DNA of 64,000 nt from assembly GCA_037176705.1 (NCBI GenBank), contig CM073888.1:46692810-46756809 (forward strand). Reading direction: 5' to 3'. Under the pieces are notes generated by a model. It was given only the letters and a program-made list of their open reading frames with translations. It ran no database searches and was not told the DNA's origin. The translations under genes and the position numbers were made by a program. Shown here one piece after another: positions 23,401 through 35,149 of the stretch; positions within the stretch are counted from its first letter, which is position 1; each line of letters begins with the position of its first letter. The DNA comes from Molossus alvarezi (Eukaryota > Chordata > Mammalia > Chiroptera > Molossidae).

Positions 23401-23629
23401 TAAAATTCACAGATTCACAGAATATCAGAGCTGGAAACGCTGTAACAGACCATCTAGTCAAACTTCGACTACACCTCTACCAAAAACACATTTCACATGG
23501 CAACTCCGTACATGCATTCATGCTTGTTACACACACACCAGAAACAGAAGTTTCAGGTAACACCCTCACTGTGTAAGAAGCACTCAAATGCTTTCTATGC
23601 TACTTTTATCTAGGAAGTGCCGCCGACAA

Positions 23630-24440
23630 CCCCAGACGCCGGCGAGGGTGGGGAGCAACAGGAACTCTCTTCACTGCTGGCAGAATGCAGACCAGCACCG
23701 CCACGTGGGAAGACAGCTTGGCGGTTTCTTACAAAACGAAACATACTCGTAGCCTAGGATCCAGCTCCAGCTGGATCCAGCATTCCTGGGATTTACCCAC
23801 AGGAGTTAAAAACTTATATCCATGCAAAAAGCTGCACTCAGATGTTTATAGCAGCTTTATTCATAATGGCCAAAACATGGAAGCAACTAAGATGCCCTTC
23901 AGCAGCTGAGTGGATAAATAAACGGTGGTACATTCGGACAGTAAAATATTAATCAGCAGTAAGCTATCCAGCCATGAAGAGACATGGACGAACCGGAAAT
24001 GCAAGTGACTGAGTGAGAGAAGCCAACTTTAAAGGGCTCCACACTGTCTGGTTCCAACCATCTGGAGCCCGGAAAAGGTGAAACTACGGGGACGGTAAAA
24101 AGATCAGTGGTTGCTGGGGGTTGGGAGGAGGGGTGAAAGGTGGAGCACAGAGGACTTTTAGGGTAGTGAAAATACTGTGTATGATATCATAATGATGAGC
24201 ATTATACATCTGTCCAAACCCATAGGTGTACACCAAAAGTGGGCCCTAATGTAAACGATGGACCTTGGAAGATTAGGATGCGTTAATGCAGGTTCATCGA
24301 TGGTAACAAATGTAGGGCTGGTGGGGGGGCTGACCACGGAGTGGCTATGTATGTGTGAGTGCAGGGAGGACATGATCAATTTTGACACCTTCCTCTTCAT
24401 TTTGCTGTGAACCTAAAACTGCTCCAAAAAAATAAAGTCT
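23630..24440 (+). mobile_element. L1 3' end (ORF2 tail plus 3'UTR)
   Basis: Colinear with the end of an L1M element: aggaactctcttcactgctg, gatgtttatagcagctttat, tcataatggccaaaacatgg, gatcagtggttgctgggggt, tacatctgtccaaacccata and cctaaaactgctccaaaaaa. The stretch up to about 23970 encodes broken ORF2 C-terminus and the rest is 3'UTR ending at an aataaa signal near 24431. A SINE lies immediately behind it. Confidence 0.88.
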
Positions 24441-24442
24441 TG

Positions 24443-24627
24443 CCTGGCAGGTGTGGCTCAGTGGATGAAGCATCGTTCCATGGACTGAGAGGTCCTGGTT
24501 CGATTCCTGGTCAGGGCACATGCCCAGGTTGCAGGCTCGATCCCCAGTAGGGGGCGTGCAGGAGGCAGACAGTCAATGTCTCTCTTGCCTTTCTCTCTCT
24601 CTCAAAAAAATCAATAAAAACATATTT
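24443..24627 (+). mobile_element. Ves-type SINE (type B)
   Basis: cctggcaggtgtggctcagt head, ggtcctggttcgattcctgg B-box region, ccccagtagggggcgtgcag and a CT tail ending aaaatcaataaaaa. It sits directly behind the L1 3' end. Its tail was the landing site of the reversed SINE at 24628-24780. Confidence 0.92.
24544..24558 (+). promoter_or_regulatory. CTCF-like motif inside SINE
   Basis: The sequence ccagtagggggcgtg agrees with the established CTCF core (CCASYAGRKGGCR). It is part of the type B SINE body. The copies at 2958 and 17146 carry the same block with one change in the core. Occupancy cannot be judged from sequence. Confidence 0.45.
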
Positions 24628-24780
24628 TATTTTATTTATGTTTTTATTGATTTTTTTAGAGAGAGAGAGCAAGGAAGAGAGATAGAAACATCAATGTGAG
24701 AGAGACACCTTGATTGGGTATCAAACCAGGAATTCTCAGTCCATGGGACGATGTTCAATCCAAGAGCCACACTAGCCGGG
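24628..24780 (-). mobile_element. Ves-type SINE (type B, shortened), nested in the tail of another SINE
   Basis: Reverse copy from tttttattgatttttttaga to gccacactagccggg. Perfect 16-bp direct repeat at 24612-24627 and 24781-24796 (caataaaaacatattt). About 60 bp of the middle are missing compared with other type B copies. The two SINEs face each other with no spacer. Confidence 0.93.
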
Positions 24781-24894
24781 CAATAAAAACATATTTAAAA
24801 ACAAATAATGAAGTCTTAAAAAATGCTGGTAGAGACTTTTTGTAGATTTATAACTTACTACCAGTTGAGACGCATAGTTTGGAGGGGGGGGAGT

Positions 24895-25010
24895 CATCTA
24901 ATAAAACCCCTTCCTTTAAGAAGAAAACAGGCTCAGAGAAATTAAGTGATTTCCTAAGGTCACACAGTGAATAAATGGCATTGTTACAAACAGGATCAGA
25001 TCTCCTCATT
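24895..25010 (+). repeat. MIR relic
   Basis: aggctcagagaaattaagtg followed by atttcctaaggtcacacagt is the MIR core/3' signature. Confidence 0.6.
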
Positions 25011-25078
25011 CCTGCCCCACACCATTTCTGAGCCTCCCAGCCACTCTGAATCACCACCATTGGTAAACAGAGACATGT

Positions 25079-25103
25079 GTGCGTGTGTGTGTGTGTGTGT
25101 GTA
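25079..25103 (+). repeat. (GT)n microsatellite
   Basis: About 12 dinucleotide units. Confidence 0.95.
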
Positions 25104-26595
25104 GGTGATGATGGAGAAGCTCCCAGTGACCCGAAATATACAGAAAAATGCTCAATATTTTTCATGAGAAAAATAAATTAATATTTAATTTATGCTGCAT
25201 GAGTTAAATTTCTCACACTGTTTTATAATTTTCTAGGGCAGCTGGTCCAGTACATTTCCACAGCTTGAATCAAGATCATGCTGGTATGCATGCCAGTCGT
25301 CAGAATAACTTTAAGCCACAGCATTGTCGGCTATGTGAGATTATCACTCTTTGGTTTGGCAAAATATCTTGACTTTCTGAAGTTTAGTTATTTCTATATA
25401 TGCAAAATGGAAATGACTGCCCTACATATCTAAAAGAATGTAGGATATACCCCCCCCCCCAAAACAAACACCTTTATTTCTTGTTTTGCCAATTCCGGGG
25501 CAGGCTGAGCGACAGCCCAGGGTGGCTGTGCTGTGTGTAACTCCACGACCCCAGCTGCCTCGTCTTGGGTAGCACCATCTGCACCACTTCTACCTGGCTT
25601 CCAGGTCGACACAGCAGGAGAAGAGCGCCCGATGGCAAGCTGGCTCTGCAATGCGTTGGTCCAGCAGCAGCATCATATCTATTCGCAGCTCAATGTCTAG
25701 ATATAGTAACAGGCCCCACCCAACTGCAGGGGAGCCAGAAAGCGTGTGGGTGAAATAAGCCATAAGAAGTAAATATCTCTCCTTAGGGAATGATGCCAAA
25801 GCTGTTAGAAACCGACTGACTATAATGAGCTATACTAGTTCATACTGCTCGGCTTCACAGTCTAAAACGGTAGTGCCCGACATACCACCACGTTTAGTGT
25901 TTCTGTTTTTCAAACCATGGTCTGAGGGCATGAACAATACATTTTTAAAAACTTAAGCACCTATTTATAATTGCCTTGACCTCTAATAACCAGTGAAGCA
26001 GTCTGTTATGGAGCTATAATATTTTATGTCCACAAGGGCCCCAAAGTATATTGCAATCATATGCAGAAACTACACTCTGTTGAGCAGGATATTTTTAGCA
26101 CCATTCTCAAAGCATCATTGAGCTGAAAGAATTTCGGGCAGTCAAGTTAGCCATTCTCTTTATTTTGTCCATTGAGTAAAATCAGCTGGATTCTAAAAGA
26201 AAACAACACCAGTCATCAGAATCAAAAGTGAATTTCCTCAAGAGACCCAGTGTAACACTGACCCTTCAAGACAACAGCCAAGAGCTTTGGCCTTCAGATT
26301 TCTTTAAACACACACTGTACACATTTCAGTTAACTGACCAACTCATTTACATTGTAACACTGTAAAATGTAAAATCTCTCTTTCTAAAGAGAGACAACAT
26401 AAGAATTCTTTAATATTCAGCTCAAACCTCCTAAAGCACATAAACTCTTTTGGGACCTTATTCCATCTATATCTTAAAGTTAGAATTAGATGAATCTGTG
26501 AGGGTGTTAGTGCGTGCCTATCCAAGTGTGTATGATGAATATCAAAAGGAAGCATACAGTCACTCAGAAAGGTACGGTAGAATGAAGTATGGCTT
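25104..26595. other. Unassigned sequence
   Basis: No gene recognised. A C10 homopolymer lies at 25451-25460. Open frames at 25430-25800 on both strands are not protein-like. Confidence 0.45.
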
Positions 26596-26599
26596 CACA

Positions 26600-26980
26600 C
26601 TTCTCTGTCTCTGTAATAGGATTATAGATCTGCGCCCGTCACAGAGGAGATGGAATAGATCTCCCCGCCTCATTGACTTTGGCCAGTGGATGTGGCAGAA
26701 GTGAAAGAATGATCGTTCCCAGGTGAGGCCTTAAGAGACTCGGTCCTCTAGATCTCCCTCCATCTGCCAGTAGATTATGAATCAGGTAGCTGCCAGCTGC
26801 AAAACGAGAGACAAGTAGAGCAGATCCAAACCCAGTCTGCATCAGAAGCAAAGCTTCCTGGCCACTCCAAGGACCCAACAGAGAGAAATATAAATGGAGG
26901 TGGTTGTAAGCACTGAAATTTGGGGTTGTCTAGTAGACTGTGTTAATGGAAAAAAACCTAATTGATACAAATGAGGAAAA
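26600..26980 (+). repeat. Old LTR-like dispersed repeat, family not assigned
   Basis: ttggccagtggatgtggcag, aagtgaaagaatgatcgttc and a 3' part ggttgtctagtagactgtgt with cctaattgatac resemble an old mammalian dispersed element of the type ending in a taactgatac-like motif. Non-coding relic. Confidence 0.4.
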
Positions 26981-27559
26981 CAGAAACAGAATTTTTTTCT
27001 TTCACCTACTTCCAAAACGAATTCTACACATTCTCCGTTCTTTAAACCTCATAAAGGTTTAACCTCATAAAGAAGGTAGAAAAAGGAATTGCGTGGAAGT
27101 TAAGGATGTTGTTTCATGAGGATCTAGATTCTAGAAGATAAAATGTAGATGTGGAAATAGATAATACGGGCATAGAAATACGCATATACATTCTGAGGAG
27201 CTGCTGACGGACACAGAGAAGCCTGGAGGAATTCTGTGGAAAGAAAAGGGTTTTAGCTTGCCTAAGAACATGGACAAGAAAAATCACAATTTTTGTAAAC
27301 AGTGTGTCCTTGGTAATGCTGAAGCTTGACCAGGGTTAAGTCCTCAAATGCAGAACGGTTGATTAATACTTATAGATGCTATGACTTCACAGAAGAGACT
27401 GGGCACTTGAAAGAGAAAAAGCACAGCAGACACACTGCTGAGACAAAAGACCCACCTCAGGGCTGACATGTCACAAAAATGAAATGAAAGACGATTCAGA
27501 TTTTAAAATAGTTCATATTCTACAACCTATGAAAATTACCTTATGTTACTTTAAATGTT

Positions 27560-27915
27560 TAGGATTAGTTTGGCTATGAATGACAGATAACCTAAATAAA
27601 CAGTGGCTTAAACACAGGATTTCTTCTGTCATTAAAAAAAAAAGTTCAGAGGCCTTCCATACAGGGCTACAATAGCTCATTGCAAGGCCACACAGACCCA
27701 GGATCTTTCTATGTTGTTGCTCTGCAATTCTCAGCACACAGCTCCCCCTATGCTCTGTGATGGTTTCCTGATCTCCAGCCACCACATCCATATTCAGGGA
27801 GCAGAATAGAGGACAAAAGAAAGATCACACCCCTTCTCTGTAGGGCACTTCACAGATGTTCCATGTTATATTTTTAGCTTATGTCATATTAGCCAGAGCT
27901 TAGGTTCATAGGTAA
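27560..27915 (-). repeat. Old dispersed repeat, reverse copy of the 31205/46640 family
   Basis: Begins with aaacagtggcttaaacacag and continues with acccaggatctttctatgtt, gttgctctgcaattctcagc and ccagccaccacatccatatt. This is the reverse complement of the layout seen forward at 46640-47225 and 31205-31637. Family name not assigned. Confidence 0.5.
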
Positions 27916-28229
27916 CTTTAAAGAAATGCATCCAGGCTTTGAAAAAATGGGTTTCTATTATTGAAGAACTATAGGATGGATCTAGGGAATGTGTAGCCTA
28001 TGCCACAATTTTTATGTCAAGAATGAAACATATAGGCAAGAAACAAGTAGTCCGTCTACAGCCCACCCTAAATCACTATGGCAAACCAAGTCAAGAAATG
28101 TGCAGAAATAAAACAATAGCGTTTCATTTAGAAATCTAAGCAAAACACTAACAGCATTAACTCCCAGAATCCCAGCACACATAAAACATAAACATAAAAA
28201 CATATATAAAAAAGATGACATCCATAAAT

Positions 28230-28265
28230 TTTCCTTCCTCCCTTCTTCCCTTCCTTCCTTCTATT
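28230..28265 (+). repeat. (CTTCC)-like pyrimidine tract
   Basis: Short imperfect CCTT/CTTCC array. Confidence 0.8.
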
Positions 28266-28371
28266 CCTTAGTGCGAATTAAAATATAAAACCCGGTATCT
28301 TTAACATTATCCAAAACATCTTATCAGTTAGATCAAAAAAGGGTCAGAGGATTAACTGGATTAAGAAAGAG

Positions 28372-28640
28372 CTTTCTACATGGGAATGAAATGTAAAGCA
28401 TGGTGACTATAGTTGATAACACTGTATAGTATAATTGAAATTTGCTAAGAGAGAACTTAAATGTTTTCCCTAAAAAAAAGTAAAATAAACAAACATATGA
28501 GGTAATGGACTTGTTAATTAAGTAAACGGGAAAAATCCTTTCACAATGTATATGTATATAAAATCACCTCGATATACACTTTAAATATTTTACAATTTTA
28601 TATGTCAATTATGCCTCAATTAAGCTGGAAAAAAAAAAGG
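28372..28640 (+). mobile_element. L1 3'UTR end
   Basis: Characteristic end: agcatggtgactatagttga, taacactgtatagtataatt, gaaatttgctaagagag, tatgtcaattatgcctcaat and aagctggaaaaaaaaaa. 5'-truncated L1 copy. No clear target duplication. Confidence 0.85.
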
Positions 28641-28845
28641 AAAGCTTTGTTCAGACAAAACATTAATCTTGATCACTAACATAAATGGCCTAAATCTGAT
28701 GCAAAAGAAGCACATATTATCTTTTACCTTCTGATATTTGAGTGTATCCCTGAGGTTTTTGGTTAACATTCAGATTTACCACATTGGCATTAATATGTTT
28801 CTGCATATAGAATATTTATTTTGAATGTGCGTAATTATTTAGGTA

Positions 28846-28971
28846 TAGGGTGAGGAAAAAGTAGGTTTACAGTTGTGAGTACACAAAACAGTTTACTCTT
28901 TATTATTATTTATTAATCATTGTATTATTTTTCATATGAACAACTGTAAACTTACTTTTGCCCCACCCTGT
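28846..28971. mobile_element. Mariner-type non-autonomous MITE
   Basis: About 125 bp with long terminal inverted repeats. The left arm tagggtgaggaaaaagtagg followed by tttacagttgt pairs with the right arm acaactgtaaacttactttt followed by gccccaccctgta. Arms are about 30 bp with a few mismatches and one missing base at the left end. TA dinucleotides flank both ends, as expected for Tc1/mariner insertion. The AT-rich centre has no coding capacity. It resembles a non-autonomous mariner group known from bats; I did not confirm the exact name. Confidence 0.85.
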
Positions 28972-29039
28972 ATACTATAGGCAAGTTTTCCCCCAATAAG
29001 TAGTATATGGCTTAACTATAATGTAATATAAAGAGAAAG

Positions 29040-29225
29040 AGTGAACACTTGCTATAGGCCAGGCACCATGCTCTACACCTGACGTTGCTTATTTGATCTC
29101 ATTCCTGTTTCAAAAATAAACCTAGAAGGAGAGACTATCTTCCAATTCATAGAATAGAAATTCAAAATGGGTAAGTGATTAGCTCATGGTCACATGTTAC
29201 TCCATACAAACTTAGTTCTCTGACA
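29040..29225 (+). repeat. MIR relic
   Basis: aacacttgctataggccagg, caccatgctctacacctgac and gattagctcatggtcacatg match MIR order. Confidence 0.6.
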
Positions 29226-30580
29226 ATAAGACTCAAGCTTAGCTAGTGTTTTATTATAGTATATTCTTAAGGAAAATAGAACTAGATAATTACATATTTA
29301 CCCTATTTTTATACTCCTCTTTGTTTTATCATCATCTCCTAGTTAAATGAATATTCAGAAAATTCCATCTCTAATCCATCACAAAACCAATGACCAGTAG
29401 AATGACTCATATTTAATGGCCACTCAAAACTTGTAGAATGATTGACTGAAATATGAAATTATTACACTTATCAGTAGTTCTATTTTTAATTCACTTTCAT
29501 ATCTATTTTAGGATATACATTATATATATTTTGTATATTTTAATACATAAATACCATACTAATGGTTTTACAATAACACTTAAAATTACAAACATTTCCC
29601 AATATCACATACAATTTCATCACTCTGAATTTCTATTATAAAATAGCATCTATCACTAATGCCTAGTAGTGGTTTTAAAATTATTTCATAGATAGCTGTA
29701 ACTCTAAAGTCTTAATATTTGAACTTTATCAGCATATCATTTTACTGAAACATTCCAGAAGCAGGAACAGTGATTGGGAAATGCATTATGTATTGCTCAG
29801 GATCATATTTACAACGTCTGTTTCTAACTTAAAGATCAACGGTATTCCCCTGATTTTACAACAGTTATAATTAATCATGTGTCCAAAAAACAGCTTTAAT
29901 ATAAAAAATGTATATGTGAATTATCATCCTTTTCCCAAAAATAGGCTGCCTAAATAAGACACAGATCATTGACTTAAAATGCGCTTGTCCTTAACAACCT
30001 GGTCCAGACCTTCACTGGAAGATGCCAGGAGGGTCATCCACACAGAAGAGACCATTCATTGGGTTGCCAGCCAAAGAAGAAAAGAATAGGTTCTATAGAT
30101 CAAAGCAAAATGAAATGAAATAAAATATAAACAGAGCGAAGGCCATTGTTATGATTGTCATTTAAAAAAAGATGAAAAACGAGAAACATTTTTGGATTCT
30201 CATTACGTTAGTATTGTAACACCTTGGACTAAGAGAGACTTTAAATGATCCATATTATAAAAATGATCTCAGCCACTTGGAGTTCTACATGCCTTCAAGT
30301 TAGTTTTAGAGATGGTGGGGGGAGATTCTGTAACTGCACAGAATCACCTGTGCACGGTTTGGGATGAGAAAGTTCCCTGTTGACAGTACACTCTCCAATT
30401 AGACTTGTGTGTGGCCACTTACAAAATATCTGCCTTATTTAAACATTGGAATTCCATATAAAGATTTTGGGAACATGACTCCTTGTTGTCTAAAAATTCA
30501 TATGCATGAACAAACATTCATGGAACATTACTTTGTGCCAGATACTGTGGCAGTCAAGAAAAAAATGAGGTCATAATTAA
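29226..30580. other. Unassigned AT-rich sequence
   Basis: No recognised repeat or gene. The open frame at 29453-29641 is I/Y/H-rich AT sequence. Confidence 0.45.
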
Positions 30581-30584
30581 GAAA

Positions 30585-30705
30585 AAATGCCAGGGGGAGT
30601 TTCACAACAATGTAAATGTACTAAATGCCACTGAACTGTACATTTAAAAATGGTTAAAATGGCAAATATTGTTATGTATATTTTTCCACAGTTACAAGGA
30701 TTCTT
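30585..30705 (+). mobile_element. L1 3'UTR end fragment
   Basis: gtaaatgtactaaatgccac, tgaactgtacatttaaaaat and ggttaaaatggcaaatattg, then ttatgtatatttttccacag, are the terminal 100 bp of L1M-type elements. Confidence 0.78.
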
Positions 30706-31204
30706 GAGAGAATTCTTCACATTAGAGGACATCAAGAGGAACACGCTGGGCCAATAGTGGATGCAGGGCCCGCTCCTGTTCGTGCATGAAATGTATCGAG
30801 GAGCTAACTTGAAGCTCGTTAAACGTAGATGCACTGGATTTTTTGTTGATAAAAATGTTGATTTAATTCAAAAGATTGGGAAATGCAATCAGGATAACTA
30901 AACGTTCTTCTTAGCTCGTCCCCAAAATTTCATATGCAAATGGCCCACCATCAATTGAGAACATGAAAGTAACAGGAAAATGACATAGGAAAAAAATACA
31001 ATGTTTGATGATCCAGAGAAGTCATTAAGAATTGTGCTGGGTTTAAGTTTTATTGTGATAAGGAGTAATTTTGCTATCAAGAGAAAAAAAATGTGGTTTT
31101 TTTTTTTATTATTATAAATATGCTGAGTAAATAAGTATTTACCATGGAAAACAATGCAGCATGCAGAGAGGGAAATGTGCTCTTTATATCTGTTTATATA
31201 CATT

Positions 31205-31637
31205 GACAGTGTGGCAAGGACTGCTCATTGCCAAACCAACATCCCTTCGTTCCTTCTTCCTGAACAGTGAGCTTGTGGAGAGATGGCAATAGATTCAACT
31301 ATATATTTTCCATGTGACTAAGTTCTAGTCGATGAAGCGTAAGTGGAAGTTTTTGGATGGGGCTTCTGGAGAAAACACCTTTAAATATAGGGATGACTTA
31401 CATGGGATGTGACCCTATCCCTTCCCTCGTTCCTCCCTGGGACTCGGATGAGATGGCTGTGACTCTGGCAGCTGTTTTGGGGCCCCCAGGCCACATGTTA
31501 AAGATGTCCAAGTGGGAAAGATGGAAGTTCCTGGATCTCAGGGGAGGCTGTGGCATTGTCACATGTGAATTGCCATCCTCTAAAATTCTCATTGCAGGAG
31601 AAAAAGCATCAACTAATTTTCTTAAGCCACTATCTCA
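31205..31637 (+). repeat. Old dispersed repeat (same family as 46640-47225)
   Basis: Contains catgtgactaagttctagtc, cctatcccttccctcgttcc, gagatggctgtgactctggc and a 3' end attttcttaagccactatct. Order agrees with the copies at 46640 and, reversed, 27560. The SINE at 31651 inserted at its 3' end. Confidence 0.5.
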
Positions 31638-31650
31638 AAACCAGCAGCTG

Positions 31651-31892
31651 GCCCTGGTCGGTTTGGCTCAGCGGTTAGAGCGTCAGCCTGTGAGACCCAG
31701 GTTCGGTTCCTGCTAAGGGCACGTACCTTGGTTGCAGTTTGTCCCCGGCCCTGGTTGGGCTGTGCGGGTGGCAGCCACTCGATGAGTACCTTTCACATCG
31801 ATGTTTCTCTCTCTCTCTCTCTCCCTTCCACTCTATCTGAACAAAAAATGGAAAAATGTCCTGGGTGAGGATAAAAAAAACAAAACCAAAAC
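31651..31892 (+). mobile_element. Ves-type SINE (type A)
   Basis: gccctggtcggtttggctca head with a short deletion between the A- and B-box regions (cagcctgtgagacccaggtt), complete tail. 13-bp target duplication aaaccagcagctg at 31638-31650 and 31893-31905. Confidence 0.95.
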
Positions 31893-31905
31893 AAACCAGC
31901 AGCTG

Positions 31906-33035
31906 TATACCATTGCTAATTATCAGGTAAAATGGAAATAAAATTGAGATGATAGCCCACTGAAAGAAGAGAGCCCTCTTCCGATTTTAACCAAGATGTC
32001 TAGTACAATTTTAAGCTCGCTGTACAATATGTAAACATTCATTCCAAGGGAAATCAAAGGAGAAAGAGTCGTTCCTCGCACGGCACTTCGGAGCTCCGTG
32101 TGCTGAAAGCCAGGGCGCCGTCACCGCACGGTGTCCTCCTAAACCAGCTGCGCTGTCCGCCGGAGGGTTTTCTACCTGCTGCAGCAGGAGAGGCACAAGG
32201 GGAGCGTGGGCGGCAGGAATCAAAGCTGCTGGCTTCGTCACCTGGAGATCTGAACCGTGTCTGTGCCAGGCTCTCAGAGGCGTCGTATAATAAAATTCCT
32301 ATTTCAATCCTAGCAGCATGCTCAACGTGCGATCCCTGAGGTTGCGTCAGCAATCCCTTGTTTGCGGCCGTGTTTTCCAGAGAGTAATACACGTGTTTGG
32401 GACGGACACCCCGGCCTGCAAAGAGGCGCCCAGCGCTCCATCTACACGCCTTTCTCGGTTCTGAAGAATCAGAAGACAGCCTGAGCCGTGCTTTCTTGAC
32501 ACTGTGAAAGGGCAGATGCTAAACCAACAGCCCTCCCAATCACTGTGCCTTCGATCGTCCGAAAGTCAGGTCTGTGGACTGTCAGGGTGGTTTAGGATGG
32601 CACTGTGGTTTCTGCGGTAACAGAGGCTCCGAATGACCAGTGCTTAGAAATAAAAGTCCCTACTCTGAACCACCCCCTGAAGAAGGCCACCAGAGACATG
32701 ACACAGAAGTGCTAACTTTCTTGGTTCGTGGCCCCACTGTGGAATGCCTGGTGGGGAACAAAACGGGCAAGAGGCGCACAGCAGTGCAAGCAAAATATTA
32801 CTTCAGAAACGGAACTCTCCATAGCTGGGTGGACGTAAACACCTACGCTTTGTGAACGGTGGAAAGAGAGTCATGAAAACTCAGCAAAGAGGCAGTATCG
32901 GCAGGTTCATTATTAGAAAGAAGTATCATTAGAAGAATTGAGGCGTAAAGAAGAGCGAAGTCTCTTTATAAGACGGATAATATAGTAAAGGCTGCACATT
33001 CTGTCAAGAATCAATTATGATAATACTCTGTATAA
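31906..33035. other. Unassigned sequence
   Basis: No gene recognised. 32060-32480 is richer in CpG than its surroundings and opens frames on both strands (32011-32392), but no protein family is recognisable. Confidence 0.45.
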
Positions 33036-33039
33036 TTAA

Positions 33040-33215
33040 TATAATATCTAAAATTTATTGAGCTGTAACTGTGAACAGGCCTTTTGATAACATTTTTACA
33101 CATATGAATCCATTTTGAACACTAATGACAATCCTATAAGGCAGGTACTTTTATTACTCCCATTTACAGATGTGGAAACGGAAGTCAAGAAACACTTGTC
33201 CTTAGAGCAGTGATG
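33040..33215 (+). repeat. MIR relic
   Basis: aaaatttattgagctgtaac, gacaatcctataaggcaggt and actcccatttacagatgtgg follow MIR consensus order. Confidence 0.65.
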
Positions 33216-33245
33216 GGCAATAAACGGAGCCTCCTGCAAATGCTC

Positions 33246-33500
33246 TTTTTTTTTTAATCCTCACCCAAGGATGTTTTTCTATTTATCTTCAGATAGAGCA
33301 GGAGGAAGAGAGGGGAAGAGAAAGGGAGAGGGAGAGAAACATTGATGTGAGAGGGACACATCGACTGGCTGCCTCCCGCACAACTCCGACCAGAGCGGGG
33401 GGCGAACCACAAGAGAGGTACATGCCCTTGGCTGGAATCGAACTCGCGACTCATTGGTCCTTGGGCCGACGCTTTACCGCTGAACCAAACCGGCCAGGGC
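33246..33500 (-). mobile_element. Ves-type SINE (type A)
   Basis: Poly(T) then aatcctcacccaaggatgtt, ggctggaatcgaactcgcga and aaaccggccagggc. More diverged than the 15.9-kb and 50-kb copies. No convincing target duplication. Confidence 0.93.
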
Positions 33501-35145
33501 TGCATTCACTCTTAACACCATTTAAAGGAGCATGACCGCCCTGGCTCTGCACACACCTACTGAACAGTAAGCTTTACTATAACGGACTCCCACGGTTTTA
33601 TCAAAGAAGGACAAGCAGGTTTTAAGATACTCATACAGAAATTAATAGCCTATGTTTGTAATGTTGAAATGACAGTAAGAATTTCCCGAGGCACAGAGGC
33701 AAGATTAGGAAGGAGAAAGAATTCCAGACTAAAGAAAAGTGATAGGAACCAAGTCCCTGGAAGAGACAGCAGAGTCTGTAGCCCGGTGGCAGCGGGGACA
33801 GGGCACCGGGCAGGATAACAAACCCAGCATCTGGACATACACTTCGGACGCACTCCACATGGCCTGCCGTCATTCTAAGGCTCCTTTATGACTAAAGGGA
33901 ACATCTGACCAAACTTGGTTGGAAGATAAAAAGTTCAAGTTGCAGAAGTGAGGGGTGGCGGGGGTATGGAGGTGACAAGAGAGGAGAAAACCTGGAAACA
34001 AAGGTGTCAAGAAGGGGGAAAGTTGGGTGTAGGGAAAAAACATCCAAATGTGTTTGAGGAAATAAGCCAAAGAAAGGGCTGGAGGAAGAGAGAGGCAATG
34101 GATCACAAGTGGCAGGACTTTCTGATACAAAAACTGCCATTATGAAGACAAAACTTTTCATAATCCCGTTTCTTACCAATTTCAGCTTGAATCCATTCCC
34201 CAGGGAATATGTTTCAGCATTAAACAGTGGCTACAGGCTTCTCCCCCCTTACCAGTGAGCAAAGACAGCCCTTAGAATATGACACAGTTAAATAAGAGGA
34301 ACCGTCAGACAGATATGCATTGTGGCATCCAAAGGACAGTGAAAGGTGAACATAGAGTCTATATATTTGAACCGATACTTACCTGCTGTAAAAATCCCTG
34401 CTGGGGGGGCGGCTATACTTAATTTAAAGAAATACTGGGAAAGAGGTTAGCTAGGTAGACGAACTGGTGTCATAAAGATGCATCGAAATCAGACGAGCCC
34501 CATTACAGCATTTTCTGAGAAAGACGACTTCGAACTGAACAGACACCAGCACCTGCTCTTGCATTCGGTGGTTTCGCAAGTTTTTGTTAGTACTGTTAAA
34601 ACACCAACGTCCAAACATCCACAGAGCTTTGCAGACGGACGATTTTCCACAAGACTTTTCCGGCACAGCTGCAAAGTGGCAAGGAAGACTAATATTTGGA
34701 AAGTTGACGGTGATCACGTGTGCATCTCGGTCAGCTAAAGAAAGTACAGAGCGAAACGACGGTCTGTTTCCTTCCCTTTGAACCGGAAGGTCACCAAGCC
34801 ATTACCCCGCTGCACGGTGCTCATCTGCTTAGGCTGCAGTTCACTGAGACTGACAGCCTTTCCCCCCTTAGGTTCTGCGAGTTGTCCTCTGTTTCACCTC
34901 TAGCGATTCCCCCGATACTCTCTGTCTCTTTTACACACTCTCACCTCATCAAATCACCTCATTACTCCTTATCTCTCTGTAGTCTCTCCAGCATAACTTG
35001 GTTCTCCTCTGTCCTCTCCCTTCAACCTAGTGTTCTTTCGGGATTATTTTAAAAAGCTAACAGTATTGCCACAGCTCTTTGCTCTATCTTGGACCTATTT
35101 TTTTATTCTTTTGTCCATCTTTTAATAATTAATCGTCTTCCACCA
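33501..35145. other. Unassigned sequence
   Basis: No recognised repeat. Overlapping frames at 33630-34180 and 34450-34780 occur in several phases on both strands with none protein-like. 34900-35040 is pyrimidine-rich. Confidence 0.45.
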
Positions 35146-35149
35146 CATG

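Noticed and set aside
33234..33513. Target duplication for the SINE at 33246
   Set aside because: Flanks tgcaaatgctctt and tgcattcactctt share the ends only. Four mismatches in 13 is too many.
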